Origin: Herpetosiphon gulosus
GTDB lineage: Bacteria > Chloroflexota > Chloroflexia > Chloroflexales > Herpetosiphonaceae
Direction of reading: 5' to 3'
DNA length: 64,000 bases
NCBI RefSeq assembly: GCF_039545135.1
Contig: NZ_BAABRU010000009.1
Coordinates: 62,001-126,000, forward strand
How positions within the stretch are numbered: the stretch's first letter is position 1; each line of letters begins with the position of its first letter. Under the pieces are notes generated by a model. It had not been told where the DNA came from and did not search any database. It worked only from the letters and a program-made list of their open reading frames with translations. Position numbers and translations under genes: made by a program. Below are positions 43,920-53,568 of the stretch, in pieces.

Positions 43920-45974
43920 CTACTCAGCCAGCCAAATCAGATAGATCGGGGTTGACCCAACTAGCCCTGCCGAAACATCAACAAAAGTGATCGTCAGGGT
44001 ATGGCCGCTGGCCGCATTAATAACTTCCCACGGAAGTTCAACCAGCTCGCCATTACTAGCAATATCATAGGTATGTTGAAAAATCACATTGGCTCCATCG
44101 CGAATGATAATCCGATCATCGACCAAGGTTGGTTGCAACGAGCTAGGACTAGCCGAAAGATAAATATGACCACCAGCCGGAATCGTGGCAGGCAACGTTG
44201 CCGTGAAGCTTGCAAATACTTCACCCTGTTGCGTCACTGCACGGGTAGGAATGCTAGCTGCATTAACTGTCAGCAAAGCTAGCAGCGTCATCCGCTGAAC
44301 CAACGGGCTATACGAACGATAGGCTGTATCAATAATTAGAGCCGCGCCCGAATCAGCAGCAAGTTCATCGACAGTTGGCGTAGCACTATTTTGAATACCG
44401 CTGCTAGCGCTATCTTCAAGCGGAATCCCAATCACCAACATATCGCCTGCAACCCCAACCCCGCGCCCAAAATAATCGCCGGTCGAAACCTGCGAAGCCT
44501 TGAGATAACTTTGTTGGCTCCATGTCGTGCCATTGTGGGCATACACATAGGCGGCTCCCGCTTGGATGGCGGTCTCATCGGCACTGGGTTGTGCACTATT
44601 TTGGACACCAGCAATCCCGCTATCCTCTTCAGGTGCACCAATCACAATCGTATTAGCATCAATCGCTACACTCATGCCAAAACGATCACCCTCCGCGACA
44701 TTCGACGCTTTGAGGTAGGCTTGTTGGCTCCATACTCCTGCGTTCTGGGTATAAACAAAGGCGGCTCCGGCGAACGATGATAGCTCATCAACGCTTGGGC
44801 TAGCGCCATGCTGCACGCCTGAAGTACTCGAATCTTCGTAGGGAGCGCCAACCACGATCGTATTGCCAGCGATCGCCAGATTAAAGCCAAACTGATCGCC
44901 AGGTGTAACCTGCGAGGCCTTAACAAAGACTTGTGGACTCCAAATTGGGCCGCTGCGGGCAAATACAAAAACTGCGCCTGCTGCCAAAGCCGCCTCATTG
45001 ACCAAGGCGGTAGCACTATTTTGCACTCCAGTATGGCTACTATCCTCACCTGGCGCACCAACAATCACCGTATCGCCAGCCACTGCGACACTCCACCCAA
45101 ACACATCGTCATTACTAATTTGGGCAGCTTTGAGATAACTTTGCTGGCTCCAATTCGTGTCAGTGCGTACAAACACATAGGCTGCACCCGCTGCGGTAGC
45201 CGTTTCATTGACCGTTGGGGTAGCACTATTTTGCACCCCAACGATGTTACTATCCTCACCATAGGCTCCAACGACAATTGTGTTTGCTTCTAAATCCACG
45301 CTCCAGCCAAACCAATCGCCAATTGTAACTTGCGAGGCCTTAAGATAACTTTGCTGACTCCAATTCGAGCCCGTGCGCACAAACACATAGGCTGCACCAG
45401 CACTATTAACTGCATTATCGACGCTCGGTGTGGCAGTATTTTGCACTCCAGCGGTGCTGCTACTCTCATAGGGCGAGCCAACCACAATCGTATCGCCAGA
45501 GATCGCCACGCTCCAGCCAAATCGATCGTTGGCGCTAACCTCAGAGGCTTTGAGGTAGGCCTGTTGCTGCCAGCCAGCATTCCCACGCACAAACACATAA
45601 GCAGCACCCGCTTGCGAAGCCAAGCCATTGATAATCGGCGTAGCCGTATTTTGCACGCCCGCCAAACTGCTGGATTCGGCTGGAACACCGACTACCACCG
45701 TATCACCAGAGACTGCCACACTCGTGCCAAAGGTCGCGCCAGTAGAGACTTGTGCAGCCTTCAAATAGCCAGCTTGAAATTTGGAGCCAGTGATCGCCGT
45801 GGTTGGTGCAAGCAGGCTTTGAATTGCCGTCCAATCGGTTGAGGTTAAGCGCTCTGCGTCCTCAGAATGTGGAGCTTGGGCGGCGATTCGGGGCAATCCA
45901 AGGCCAAAACTGATGCTGATCAACAACAATCCAAGCAGCATACGGGTATAGACGATTGGTTTTGGTGTGCTCAT
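43920..45974 (-). CDS. Secreted FG-GAP-type beta-propeller protein
   Basis: A 684-residue protein with a signal peptide (RMLLGLLLISISFGLGLP). Residues ~55-545 hold seven repeats of about 68 residues, each with the form YLKASQVxxGDxFGxSVAI, GDTIVVGAPxEDS, GVQNSATPxVDE, AGAAYVFxRxG, as in integrin-alpha-like FG-GAP propellers; seven fits a closed propeller. Residues ~556-684 are a separate domain (ARAVTQQGEV-like start, IYLSASPSSLQPTLVDDRI, ending GSTPIYLIWLAE) shared with the protein at 50660. It is probably an extracellular binding protein. GGAAG precedes ATG 45974. Confidence 0.82.
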   Translation of the reverse strand: MSTPKPIVYTRMLLGLLLISISFGLGLPRIAAQAPHSEDAERLTSTDWTAIQSLLAPTTAITGSKFQAGYLKAAQVSTGATFGTSVAVSGDTVVVGVPAESSSLAGVQNTATPIINGLASQAGAAYVFVRGNAGWQQQAYLKASEVSANDRFGWSVAISGDTIVVGSPYESSSTAGVQNTATPSVDNAVNSAGAAYVFVRTGSNWSQQSYLKASQVTIGDWFGWSVDLEANTIVVGAYGEDSNIVGVQNSATPTVNETATAAGAAYVFVRTDTNWSQQSYLKAAQISNDDVFGWSVAVAGDTVIVGAPGEDSSHTGVQNSATALVNEAALAAGAVFVFARSGPIWSPQVFVKASQVTPGDQFGFNLAIAGNTIVVGAPYEDSSTSGVQHGASPSVDELSSFAGAAFVYTQNAGVWSQQAYLKASNVAEGDRFGMSVAIDANTIVIGAPEEDSGIAGVQNSAQPSADETAIQAGAAYVYAHNGTTWSQQSYLKASQVSTGDYFGRGVGVAGDMLVIGIPLEDSASSGIQNSATPTVDELAADSGAALIIDTAYRSYSPLVQRMTLLALLTVNAASIPTRAVTQQGEVFASFTATLPATIPAGGHIYLSASPSSLQPTLVDDRIIIRDGANVIFQHTYDIASNGELVELPWEVINAASGHTLTITFVDVSAGLVGSTPIYLIWLAE

Positions 45975-46074
45975 AGATGCTTCCTTTAATCATGGAGCTA
46001 GCTGATGCTGGGTAGCTTAACTCGCGCCCGTAATCGGATCGTAAACACGTTTACAGGCTGATTGCAGGATGGAA

Positions 46075-49050
46075 TTAATCGATAGTTTCCGCCAACAGAT
46101 GGGTTTGCCCAAGCTGGGTGCGCAGCGTCACGGCCTCGCTTTGAGCGGCAGCTGCTCCAGTTTGATCACCAAGTGCTCGCAAAATCTGGCTGAGGGTGGC
46201 CAAGGCATAAGCTTTCGTCGGCAGATCGTGAATCGCCGTGGTATGCTGAATGGCTTGAATTGTGATTTGATAAGCAGTTTGGTAATCTGCCTGCTCGTGC
46301 CACGCCGCCGCCAAGTTGCTTAGGCTAATGCCCTCACCCCAACGATCACCAATCCGTTGGCGAATACTTAATGCCTTTTGATAATAATCGATCGCACGAA
46401 CTGGATCACCTTGAGCTTGCACCACAGCACCCAGATTATTCAGGGTCAACGCCTCGCCCCAACCATCCTCAAGCACTTGACAACGCGTCAAAATCGCCGC
46501 CAATTGATCCCAAGCATGTTGGGGATCGCCCTGGGCAAGCGCGATTAAGGCCAAGGTATTCTGGGCTAAATTGATACTCCGTTGATCGTGAAGCAACCTA
46601 TAAAACGCCAACGCCTGCTCGTGGTAGCGCAACGCCATAGCATAATTGCCTTGCAGATAGGCCAAAAAGCCCAAACTACGCAGCGCATGGGCATAGACCT
46701 GTTTCAACGGCAACGTTTGGGCAATCGCAATCGAGCGCTGAAGGCTTTGTTCGGCGGCAGCAAACTGGCCATAGTTGCGTTGCGCGATGCCAATTTGCAA
46801 CAAACAGGCGGCTATATACTGCGGCAGATCAAGCGTTTGAGCTAAATCCAAGGCCTGTTGCCCAACCTGCTCGGCAGTGCGATAATCTGCTGCTGCATTA
46901 AAATGGCTAGCCAGTGCAATTGTCAAGCGCATCAGCAAACGCTGTTGCTGAAGGCTGGTTGGTTGGCGTTGAATTTGGCTAATGCTGGTTTGCAGCACGC
47001 GAATTGCTTCGTGATACAAGCCCATAAGATCGTAGAGCTGCGATAAACCAGCAAGACTTGCATGGACCAAATGGGTCGCGCCATGTTCCAGCGCCCAAAG
47101 CCATGCCTGACGAATATTATCAAGATCGTCGCGTAAAAGCCGAATGCTTGCTTGTGGTTGCGAGCCACTAAGCGCTAGCGTATGCCGACGAACAAGGGCA
47201 AGGTAGTAAACACTATGCCGTTTGGTCGTAGTCATAGCAGTCGTTGGCATGGGCTGCAATTGTTCAGCGGCATACTGTTGGATCAACCGATGCATCGAGT
47301 AGCGACCTGCATCTTGAGCCAACCAACTTTTATCAATCAAATCGCGCACCGTTAAGTGCGCTACCCCAATAATGCTACGCATCGCCGCCAGCGACCAACT
47401 GCCCCGCAACAAACTAGCCTGACTGAGCACTCGCTGTTCGTGGCGCGAAAGCAACCGCCACGAGCCATCAAACACGGCCCGCATGCTGCGATGACGGTCG
47501 GGCAAATCGCGCACGCTGGTTTGCAGAAAATCCATATCCTGCTCAATCGCTGTGGCAATTTCATCCAACCCAAGATAGTGCACCCAACGAGCGGCCAATT
47601 CAATTGCCAACGGATTACCATCAAGCATGCGACAAATCCGATCGATCCATTCCAAGCTGGCAGGATCGGCCAACATTTGGCGGGTAGCGTTGGTTCCACG
47701 TGCCAGAAATAATTGAGCACTTGTGGCAAACGTTTGATCAGCATTTGCCAACGCCAAGCCATGCAGTTGTAGCCGCTGCTCAGCTTGGATATTAAGTGGC
47801 TCGCGTGAGGTTACCAATAACACCACATGGGGACAAACATCAAGGATCGCTTGAAGATCCATGGCTTCATGGACCAGATGCTCAAGATTATCCAAAACCA
47901 ATAAGACCGAGCGCTGCCCCAAATAATGCAGCAATGCTGCTTGGGGCGTATGCAGTTGTTGCGATAAGCCTAGCGTCGTCGCGATGGTTGCACTAATTCG
48001 ATGGTGATCGGATGCGAGTGATTCGCCAGCACTACCCACAAAACTCACAAACCAAACTGCTTCAAAGGCCGCTTGGGCAGCATGAGCATAGGCCAAAGCT
48101 AAGGTTGTTTTGCCAATGCCCCCTAAACCGAGCAAGGTCACCAAACGTTGCTGTTTTTGCTCAATTAAGCTGTGCAAAAGCGCCAATTCATGGGTTCGCC
48201 CAATCAGCGCTTTGCTTAGTTCAGGCAAGGTTTGCAGCGTTGGATTAGGCAGGGGCGAAGTGGCAGAAGCATTGATTAAACGCTGATAAAGCGCTTGAGT
48301 CTCGGGATCAGGGCCGATCCCCAGTTCGCGCTCAAGCGTTCGTTGGCATAACAAATACTGCTCACGCAACAGACTCTGATGGCCCAACTCGGCAAAACTG
48401 ATCATCAAGCGGCGATGGGCCTGCTCATGCCATGGTAAATGCACCAATTGGGCAGTTGAAAGCCGCTGAACCTCATGAAAATCGCGCATTCGCAGGGCCG
48501 AATCGGCTAAAACATCGTAGGCCAAGATTAATTGTCGATGCCGCGCCTCGCGCTGCCGTTCCAGCCAAGCATCAAATCCACTACTCGCCTCAATCGCAAA
48601 GGGAGTCAACAAATCGCCCTGATACAACCCAACTGCGCCAGTTAATTGTTCAAGACAAGTAACACATATCACTCCATGCTCATGGTTATGGGCGTGGTAG
48701 GCGGCGATCGCTTGATCAAAACGCCAGACATCGACCTGAAGTTCAGGCCATGTTTGGGCTTGCAGCACAATCCGCGCCCGATCAGCGATCAACAACGGCG
48801 CACGCTCAGGAAAGGCCTGATACAACGGATGCAGGCTGTGTTGTAATTGCGAGAAGGTTACACGCAAATTGGTACGAGCTTTGCTACTCGAATAATCTTC
48901 CCAAAGCAAGCTTGCCAGCTGATCACGCGCCCACTGGCGACGTGGATCAAGCCAAATAAGCGCCAAAAGTGCCCGAACTTTATTCGAGCGAAATTGTAGC
49001 GGTTGATCGTTGAATGTGGCACGCACAAGGCCAAAAAAACAAAACTGCAT
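46075..49050 (-). CDS. SARP/AfsR-like regulator (BTAD, NB-ARC, TPR)
   Basis: A 991-residue regulator. Residues ~1-95 are an OmpR-type winged helix (FNDQPLQFRSNKVRALLALIW in pieces; SLLWEDYSSSKARTNLRVTF). The BTAD helical domain is at ~100-255. NB-ARC has its P-loop LLGLGGIGKTTLALA near 310 and a LLVLDNLEHL Walker B. A long set of TPR repeats fills ~640-980, including GDRWGEGISLSNLAAAWH-type units. The layout is that of Streptomyces AfsR and other LAL-like activators. It probably activates target promoters when the TPR part senses a partner. Targets are unknown; the flanking exported-protein genes are candidates. The longest TPR tail shows internal duplications. Confidence 0.9.
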   Translation of the reverse strand: MQFCFFGLVRATFNDQPLQFRSNKVRALLALIWLDPRRQWARDQLASLLWEDYSSSKARTNLRVTFSQLQHSLHPLYQAFPERAPLLIADRARIVLQAQTWPELQVDVWRFDQAIAAYHAHNHEHGVICVTCLEQLTGAVGLYQGDLLTPFAIEASSGFDAWLERQREARHRQLILAYDVLADSALRMRDFHEVQRLSTAQLVHLPWHEQAHRRLMISFAELGHQSLLREQYLLCQRTLERELGIGPDPETQALYQRLINASATSPLPNPTLQTLPELSKALIGRTHELALLHSLIEQKQQRLVTLLGLGGIGKTTLALAYAHAAQAAFEAVWFVSFVGSAGESLASDHHRISATIATTLGLSQQLHTPQAALLHYLGQRSVLLVLDNLEHLVHEAMDLQAILDVCPHVVLLVTSREPLNIQAEQRLQLHGLALANADQTFATSAQLFLARGTNATRQMLADPASLEWIDRICRMLDGNPLAIELAARWVHYLGLDEIATAIEQDMDFLQTSVRDLPDRHRSMRAVFDGSWRLLSRHEQRVLSQASLLRGSWSLAAMRSIIGVAHLTVRDLIDKSWLAQDAGRYSMHRLIQQYAAEQLQPMPTTAMTTTKRHSVYYLALVRRHTLALSGSQPQASIRLLRDDLDNIRQAWLWALEHGATHLVHASLAGLSQLYDLMGLYHEAIRVLQTSISQIQRQPTSLQQQRLLMRLTIALASHFNAAADYRTAEQVGQQALDLAQTLDLPQYIAACLLQIGIAQRNYGQFAAAEQSLQRSIAIAQTLPLKQVYAHALRSLGFLAYLQGNYAMALRYHEQALAFYRLLHDQRSINLAQNTLALIALAQGDPQHAWDQLAAILTRCQVLEDGWGEALTLNNLGAVVQAQGDPVRAIDYYQKALSIRQRIGDRWGEGISLSNLAAAWHEQADYQTAYQITIQAIQHTTAIHDLPTKAYALATLSQILRALGDQTGAAAAQSEAVTLRTQLGQTHLLAETID

Positions 49051-49486
49051 AATCCATGTCCTTCAGTGATTACGGATTGACTACGCTAGGGCGCTAAGCT
49101 GCATTCTTAGCTGCGCTGGAATAGGTTCCCTCACCCCCAATCCCGCTCCCACGGCGGCGGGCGAGGGGAGCTAGCAATCCAAGGGTAGTTTCCACAAACG
49201 CACATGCAAAGCCAGCAAAGCCGCGTAGGGCTGGGCGAGGGGAGCTAGCAATCCAAGGGTGGTATCCACTGCGAACCACCAATTCTCTGGTTTAGCGGTG
49301 GATACCTGTTCACCACCATATGTCCTTGAGGGGGTGCAGGGGGATTAAAGCCCCCTGCGTCTCCCGCCTTGAGGCGGGACGGAAGGGTGGTGATCAATGG
49401 ATTATTAAAAACCTACCCCTGCAAGGAGGGAGTAAAGGCTTACCCGACTTTGTTCAAAACCGATTCCTGAAAACTGGAGGATACCC
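49051..49486. other. Divergent intergenic region full of repeats and hairpins
   Basis: 436 bases. It holds a REP-like C-rich block (~49130-49165), a 37-bp direct repeat (49159-49269), then two strong hairpins: GCAGGGGG/CCCCCTGC at 49336-49358, and TCCCGCCT/AGGCGGGA at 49362-49379. A TAAAAACCTACCCCT segment near 49407 is shared with ~868. No protein frame here is believable. Confidence 0.65.
49159..49269. repeat. 37-bp direct repeat
   Basis: Copies at 49159-49195 and 49233-49269 (core GGCGAGGGGAGCTAGCAATC) differ at two positions. They are separated by 37 bases. Confidence 0.8.
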
Positions 49487-50608
49487 ATGATGAGCACACA
49501 ACCACAATCTCCGCAATCGAACGCCCATGAACCAGCCACGCGCACATTTGGTCACGATTGGCAGACTGATTTTAACCGTCAGTTGGTTGATTATCGTGAG
49601 TTTACGCTGGGCAACCCCCGGCGTGATGGCATTCCACCAATTGATCAGCCGCAATTTGAAAGTATCGACCAAGCCAAACATTGGCTCAGCCCTGACGATC
49701 CAGTTTTAGTTGTAGCCAACCAGCAACACACCACCATCTATCCACTACAAATCTTGATGTGGCATGAAATTGTCAACGATTGGCTTGGCGATCTGCCAAT
49801 TGCCGTGACCTTTTGCCCATTATGCAATATTGGCGTTGTGTTCGAGCGCCAAGTTGCCAACCAACAATTAACCTTTGGCGTTTCAGGCTTGCTGCGCAAA
49901 AGTGATTTAGTGATGTGGGATCGTCAAACCGAATCGTTGTGGCAACAAGCAACAGGGCTGGGTTTGGTTGGCCATTTTGCCGGAACTCAACTCCAAATGT
50001 TGCCAAGCCTCTTGGTTGCTTGGCACATCGCCTGCGAACAAACGCCGATGATCCGTGTGCTATCACGTCAAACTGGCTTTCGGCGCAGCTATGGCCAAAA
50101 TCCTTATATTGCCTACGACCAACAAACCACTCCATGGCTATTACAACAACGCCCCAATCCCCAACTACCAGCGCTGGAACGGGTGGTTGGTTTGGTGCTT
50201 GGTAACGCCGCGCTCGCCTATCCCTTCAGTATTTTAGCACGCCAGCAGGTGATTAACGATCACTATCTGGATACCTCGATCGCCATTTTCTATCAAGCAG
50301 GAATGGCTTCGGCGGTTGATGCCGCGACAATCGCCCAATCGCATGCAACTGGCATGGGCACGGCTTGGCTGCGCCAATTAGACGACCTGCTGCTGAGCTT
50401 TGAGTGGCGTGATCAAGCGATTTACGACCGCCAAACCAATAGCCGTTGGGATATTACGGGTCGGGCGGTGACTGGCCCACTACAAGGGCGACAACTTAGC
50501 CCAATTATTCATGGTAATCATTTTTGGTTTGCCTTCGCGGCGTTAATTGGTGAACAAACCCAAACTATGCGGCTCTACTGCGATATTGAGGCGATGGATA
50601 CGGTTTGA
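49487..50608 (+). CDS. DUF3179 domain protein
   Basis: A 373-residue protein matching DUF3179: DGIPPIDQPQFES, YPLQILMWHEIVND, VTFCPLCNIGVVFER, FGVSGLLRKSDLVMWDR, ESLWQQATG, TGFRRSYGQNPY and SRWDITGRAVTGPL. The CPLC pair is a conserved feature and may bind metal or form a disulfide. No signal peptide is evident at the N-terminus. The function is not established for the family. ATG 49487 lies six bases after GGAGG. The propeller gene at 50660 follows at 51 bases and may be in the same transcript. Confidence 0.88.
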   Translation: MMSTQPQSPQSNAHEPATRTFGHDWQTDFNRQLVDYREFTLGNPRRDGIPPIDQPQFESIDQAKHWLSPDDPVLVVANQQHTTIYPLQILMWHEIVNDWLGDLPIAVTFCPLCNIGVVFERQVANQQLTFGVSGLLRKSDLVMWDRQTESLWQQATGLGLVGHFAGTQLQMLPSLLVAWHIACEQTPMIRVLSRQTGFRRSYGQNPYIAYDQQTTPWLLQQRPNPQLPALERVVGLVLGNAALAYPFSILARQQVINDHYLDTSIAIFYQAGMASAVDAATIAQSHATGMGTAWLRQLDDLLLSFEWRDQAIYDRQTNSRWDITGRAVTGPLQGRQLSPIIHGNHFWFAFAALIGEQTQTMRLYCDIEAMDTV

Positions 50609-50659
50609 TTACGCATAAAGCCTATGCTTGCCGCAGTTCAACCTTTGGAGGAAAAATCA

Positions 50660-53278
50660 ATGCCTACTTCGCTCAAAATACTTGGCGGCTTGCTCATGGC
50701 AGCGATATTAATCATACTCACGCAGCATCCCAAGGCTCAAGCAGTTCCCGCCGCCACAATTGTGTTTGATCCGGTGGTAACGTATGCCACAACTGGCAGC
50801 GGTGCATTCGTGGCAACTGGCGATTTCAATCGTGATGGCGTGGCCGATCTCGCGGCAACCTCGCGAGCCACCAATGAAATTAATGTGTTGCTTGGCAATA
50901 GTGATGGCACATTTGCAACGACGGTGGCCTATGCAACTGGCAATTTTCCAATCTCAGTCGCCGTCAGTGATGTCAACCACGATGGCAACGACGACTTGGC
51001 GGTGGTTAATTTCGGCTCAGCGTCGGTCTCGCTGTTGCTTGGCACAGGCACAGGCAGTTTCAATGCGGCGGTTAATCTACCAACAGTTGGCGCACCAGAA
51101 TCAATTCAAATCGCCGATCTGAATCGTGATGGTCACCCCGACCTAGTTGTTGGCGGATTAACAGCAACCAATAATGTTGGAGTTGCGCTCGGCAATGGTA
51201 GCGGCGGGTTCGCCAGCCCCTTGCTGAGCACAGTTGGCGGCGGAGGCTATGGTATAACCGTGGCCGATTTTAACCACGATAATCGCATGGATGTGGCCAA
51301 AACGATCTATACCGACAAAGCCTATACCGTCGGTTTCGGCAATGGCGCAGGCGGATTCACGGGCGCAATCAATTATCCATTGAGCGATCTTCCCTATGGC
51401 ATCGTGCATGGCGATTGGAACCACGATGGCAACCGCGATTTAGCAATCGTCATCCGCCCGCCGACCAATCAGGTAGCGGTAGTATTTGGCAGTGCCAACG
51501 GTAGTTTTGGCGCACCAAGCTACTATCCAGTTGGCCCAACCCCCGAATGGCTCACCGCCAGCGATCTTGATAACGATGGCAATCTTGATCTAGCGGTGGC
51601 GACGATCAGCGGCAACGTATGGGTATTGCAAGGCAGCAGCAACGGCATGTTTCATGATGCTGGCTCATTTAGCGGAGCATTTGTGCCCCGGGCGGTGGCC
51701 GCTACCGATTTCAACCGCGATGGCCGCAACGATTTAACAACCAGCAATGAAGGTGCGATCGTTGGGGTCTTGCTAAATCGTAGTGATAGCCAGTGTGGTG
51801 GAATTGGCTTTAACGCAACGACCACAACGGTTGGAGCCGAAACCTTGGTTGGCAGCACCACCAGCGATATGAATAACGATGGTGATCTCGATTTGGTAAT
51901 CGCCAGCCCAAGCACCAACAGCATCATTATTCGCTATGATAATGGCACTGGCTCGTTTAGCAGCGCCATCAGCATTAGCCTTGGGCTGCAACCATCCGAT
52001 GTAGCGGTTGGGGATGTCAACCGCGATGGCCGCAACGATTTGATTGTGGCCGCCTTTTTAGCCAATCAAGCGCTTGTGTTGCTGAATAATGGAGCTGGAA
52101 ATTTCACCACCACCAGCTATCCAACGCCCTTTAATCCAGTTGAGATCACGATTGCCGATTTCAATAACGATGGCAGCCACGATTTTGCCAGCGCCAACTA
52201 CAATGCCAATTCGATCAGCGTGCGCATGGGCAATGGCAGCGGTAGTTTTGGTGCAGCAACTGATTATCCAAGCGACGCGCATCCCTTCAAACTCACCAGC
52301 GTTGATCTTGATCATAATGGCTCGATCGATCTGGCGTGGGTTAATTACGTGGCAAATACCCTGAGCGTTCGCTTGAACAATGGCAATGGCACGTTTGGCC
52401 CAAGCATCAACACGGCAGTTGGGGTTGGCCCAACCTCGGTGAGCTTTGGCGATTGGAATCGTGATAGCATTGCCGATGCAGCGGTCACCAATCGTAGTGC
52501 ACATACACTTTCGATTCTGCGCGGCACAGGCACAGGAGCATTCAGTGTTACCGCCACCATGCCCAGCAATCTGTTGCCAATGGATGTTTTGAGCCACGAT
52601 TTTAATCTTGATGGGCGGCTCGATTTAGCCGTCTCGTACACCTCAGAATCGAGTGTCACAATTGCTCGTGGTAATGGCGATGGAACCTTTGCGGCACTTA
52701 TTGGTTTTGGCCCACGAGTTGCCAACCGTGGCTTAAGCGCAGGCGATTTTAATCACGATGGCAAGATCGATCTAGCAGGAGCCAATTATCTCTCGAATAC
52801 CTTGGCCGTGCTGTTGAATAGCTGTCCGGCTGCACCACCGCAGACCCCAACGCCAACTATAAGCCCAACGCCGAGCGCAAGCAGCCAACGATCGGCCTAT
52901 CTGCCACTGGTCTCGCTACGTCAAATCAGCGTGTTGGCAACGCTCAATGACCAAACGATTCCAATTCGTCCGATCACAGTTCAAGGCGAAACCTACTATA
53001 CAACCACAATTCAGCTAACCACAAGCTTACCGTCAGGCGGCAAATTCTATTTTTCAGCGTCACCACAGAACATCCAACCAATCCACATTGATGATGAGTT
53101 AGTAGTGCGCATAAATGGTCAAGTACGGTTCAGCCAGATCGCTACAACTCCAGTAATCGTGGAAATTCCCCGTGCAACGCTTGAAACGTGGGTAGGTCAA
53201 CCACTTGAAATTGCCTTCCGCGATATGTATGGTTCGCTGGTTGGTAGTAGTCCAGTTTGGCTCATTTGGGTTCCTTAG
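50660..53278 (+). CDS. Secreted FG-GAP/VCBS beta-propeller protein
   Basis: An 872-residue protein with a signal peptide (LGGLLMAAILIILTQHP then AQA). Residues ~35-715 are about a dozen or more FG-GAP/VCBS repeats with Ca-binding loops of the form DxNxDGxxDL (DFNRDGVADLA, DVNHDGNDDLA, DLNRDGHPDLV, DMNNDGDLDLV), enough for two propellers in tandem. A short Thr/Pro linker (~727-745, TPTPTISPTPSAS) and AYLPLVSLR follow. The last ~115 residues are the domain shared with the protein at 43920, ending GSSPVWLIWVP. ATG 50660 has GGAGGAA upstream. It is probably an extracellular ligand- or calcium-binding protein. Confidence 0.85.
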   Translation: MPTSLKILGGLLMAAILIILTQHPKAQAVPAATIVFDPVVTYATTGSGAFVATGDFNRDGVADLAATSRATNEINVLLGNSDGTFATTVAYATGNFPISVAVSDVNHDGNDDLAVVNFGSASVSLLLGTGTGSFNAAVNLPTVGAPESIQIADLNRDGHPDLVVGGLTATNNVGVALGNGSGGFASPLLSTVGGGGYGITVADFNHDNRMDVAKTIYTDKAYTVGFGNGAGGFTGAINYPLSDLPYGIVHGDWNHDGNRDLAIVIRPPTNQVAVVFGSANGSFGAPSYYPVGPTPEWLTASDLDNDGNLDLAVATISGNVWVLQGSSNGMFHDAGSFSGAFVPRAVAATDFNRDGRNDLTTSNEGAIVGVLLNRSDSQCGGIGFNATTTTVGAETLVGSTTSDMNNDGDLDLVIASPSTNSIIIRYDNGTGSFSSAISISLGLQPSDVAVGDVNRDGRNDLIVAAFLANQALVLLNNGAGNFTTTSYPTPFNPVEITIADFNNDGSHDFASANYNANSISVRMGNGSGSFGAATDYPSDAHPFKLTSVDLDHNGSIDLAWVNYVANTLSVRLNNGNGTFGPSINTAVGVGPTSVSFGDWNRDSIADAAVTNRSAHTLSILRGTGTGAFSVTATMPSNLLPMDVLSHDFNLDGRLDLAVSYTSESSVTIARGNGDGTFAALIGFGPRVANRGLSAGDFNHDGKIDLAGANYLSNTLAVLLNSCPAAPPQTPTPTISPTPSASSQRSAYLPLVSLRQISVLATLNDQTIPIRPITVQGETYYTTTIQLTTSLPSGGKFYFSASPQNIQPIHIDDELVVRINGQVRFSQIATTPVIVEIPRATLETWVGQPLEIAFRDMYGSLVGSSPVWLIWVP

Positions 53279-53568
53279 CGCGATGTGGTTCCCAGATTTG
53301 ATCCACGAAGGACACGAAGCGCACGAAGGACGAAACCGCGAAGCACGCGAAGCTTAATTTTTTAGCCACAGATTGCACAGATGGATGCGATTATTCTGTT
53401 GTGCCACGTGCTTGAACCCTAACCTCTGAATCCTGATCTCTGAATCCTAGCCCCTGGAACCCTCTGCGCCTCTGCGTTAACATCCGCCCCTTGTAAAAAT
53501 AGAAAGGGGTCAGGAATGCAGGCTTTGCTTAAACCTGATCCCTGACCCCTGACCACTAGCCCCTAATT
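53279..53568. repeat. CACGAAGG and CTCTGCGCC dispersed repeat block
   Basis: Contains ATCCACGAAGGACACGAAG, a CGCACGAAGGACGAAACCGC stretch, GCCACAGATTGCACAGATG, several degenerate CCTGATCCCTGA/CCTAACCTCTGAAT words, CTCTGCGCCTCTGCGTTAAC, and CCTGACCCCTGACCACTAGC at 53541-53567, which also stands at 43892-43917. It lies between convergent secreted-protein genes. Confidence 0.75.

Noticed and set aside
49094-49282. 62-codon minus-strand frame
   Set aside because: It covers the REP-like block and 37-bp direct repeats and is a repeat artefact.
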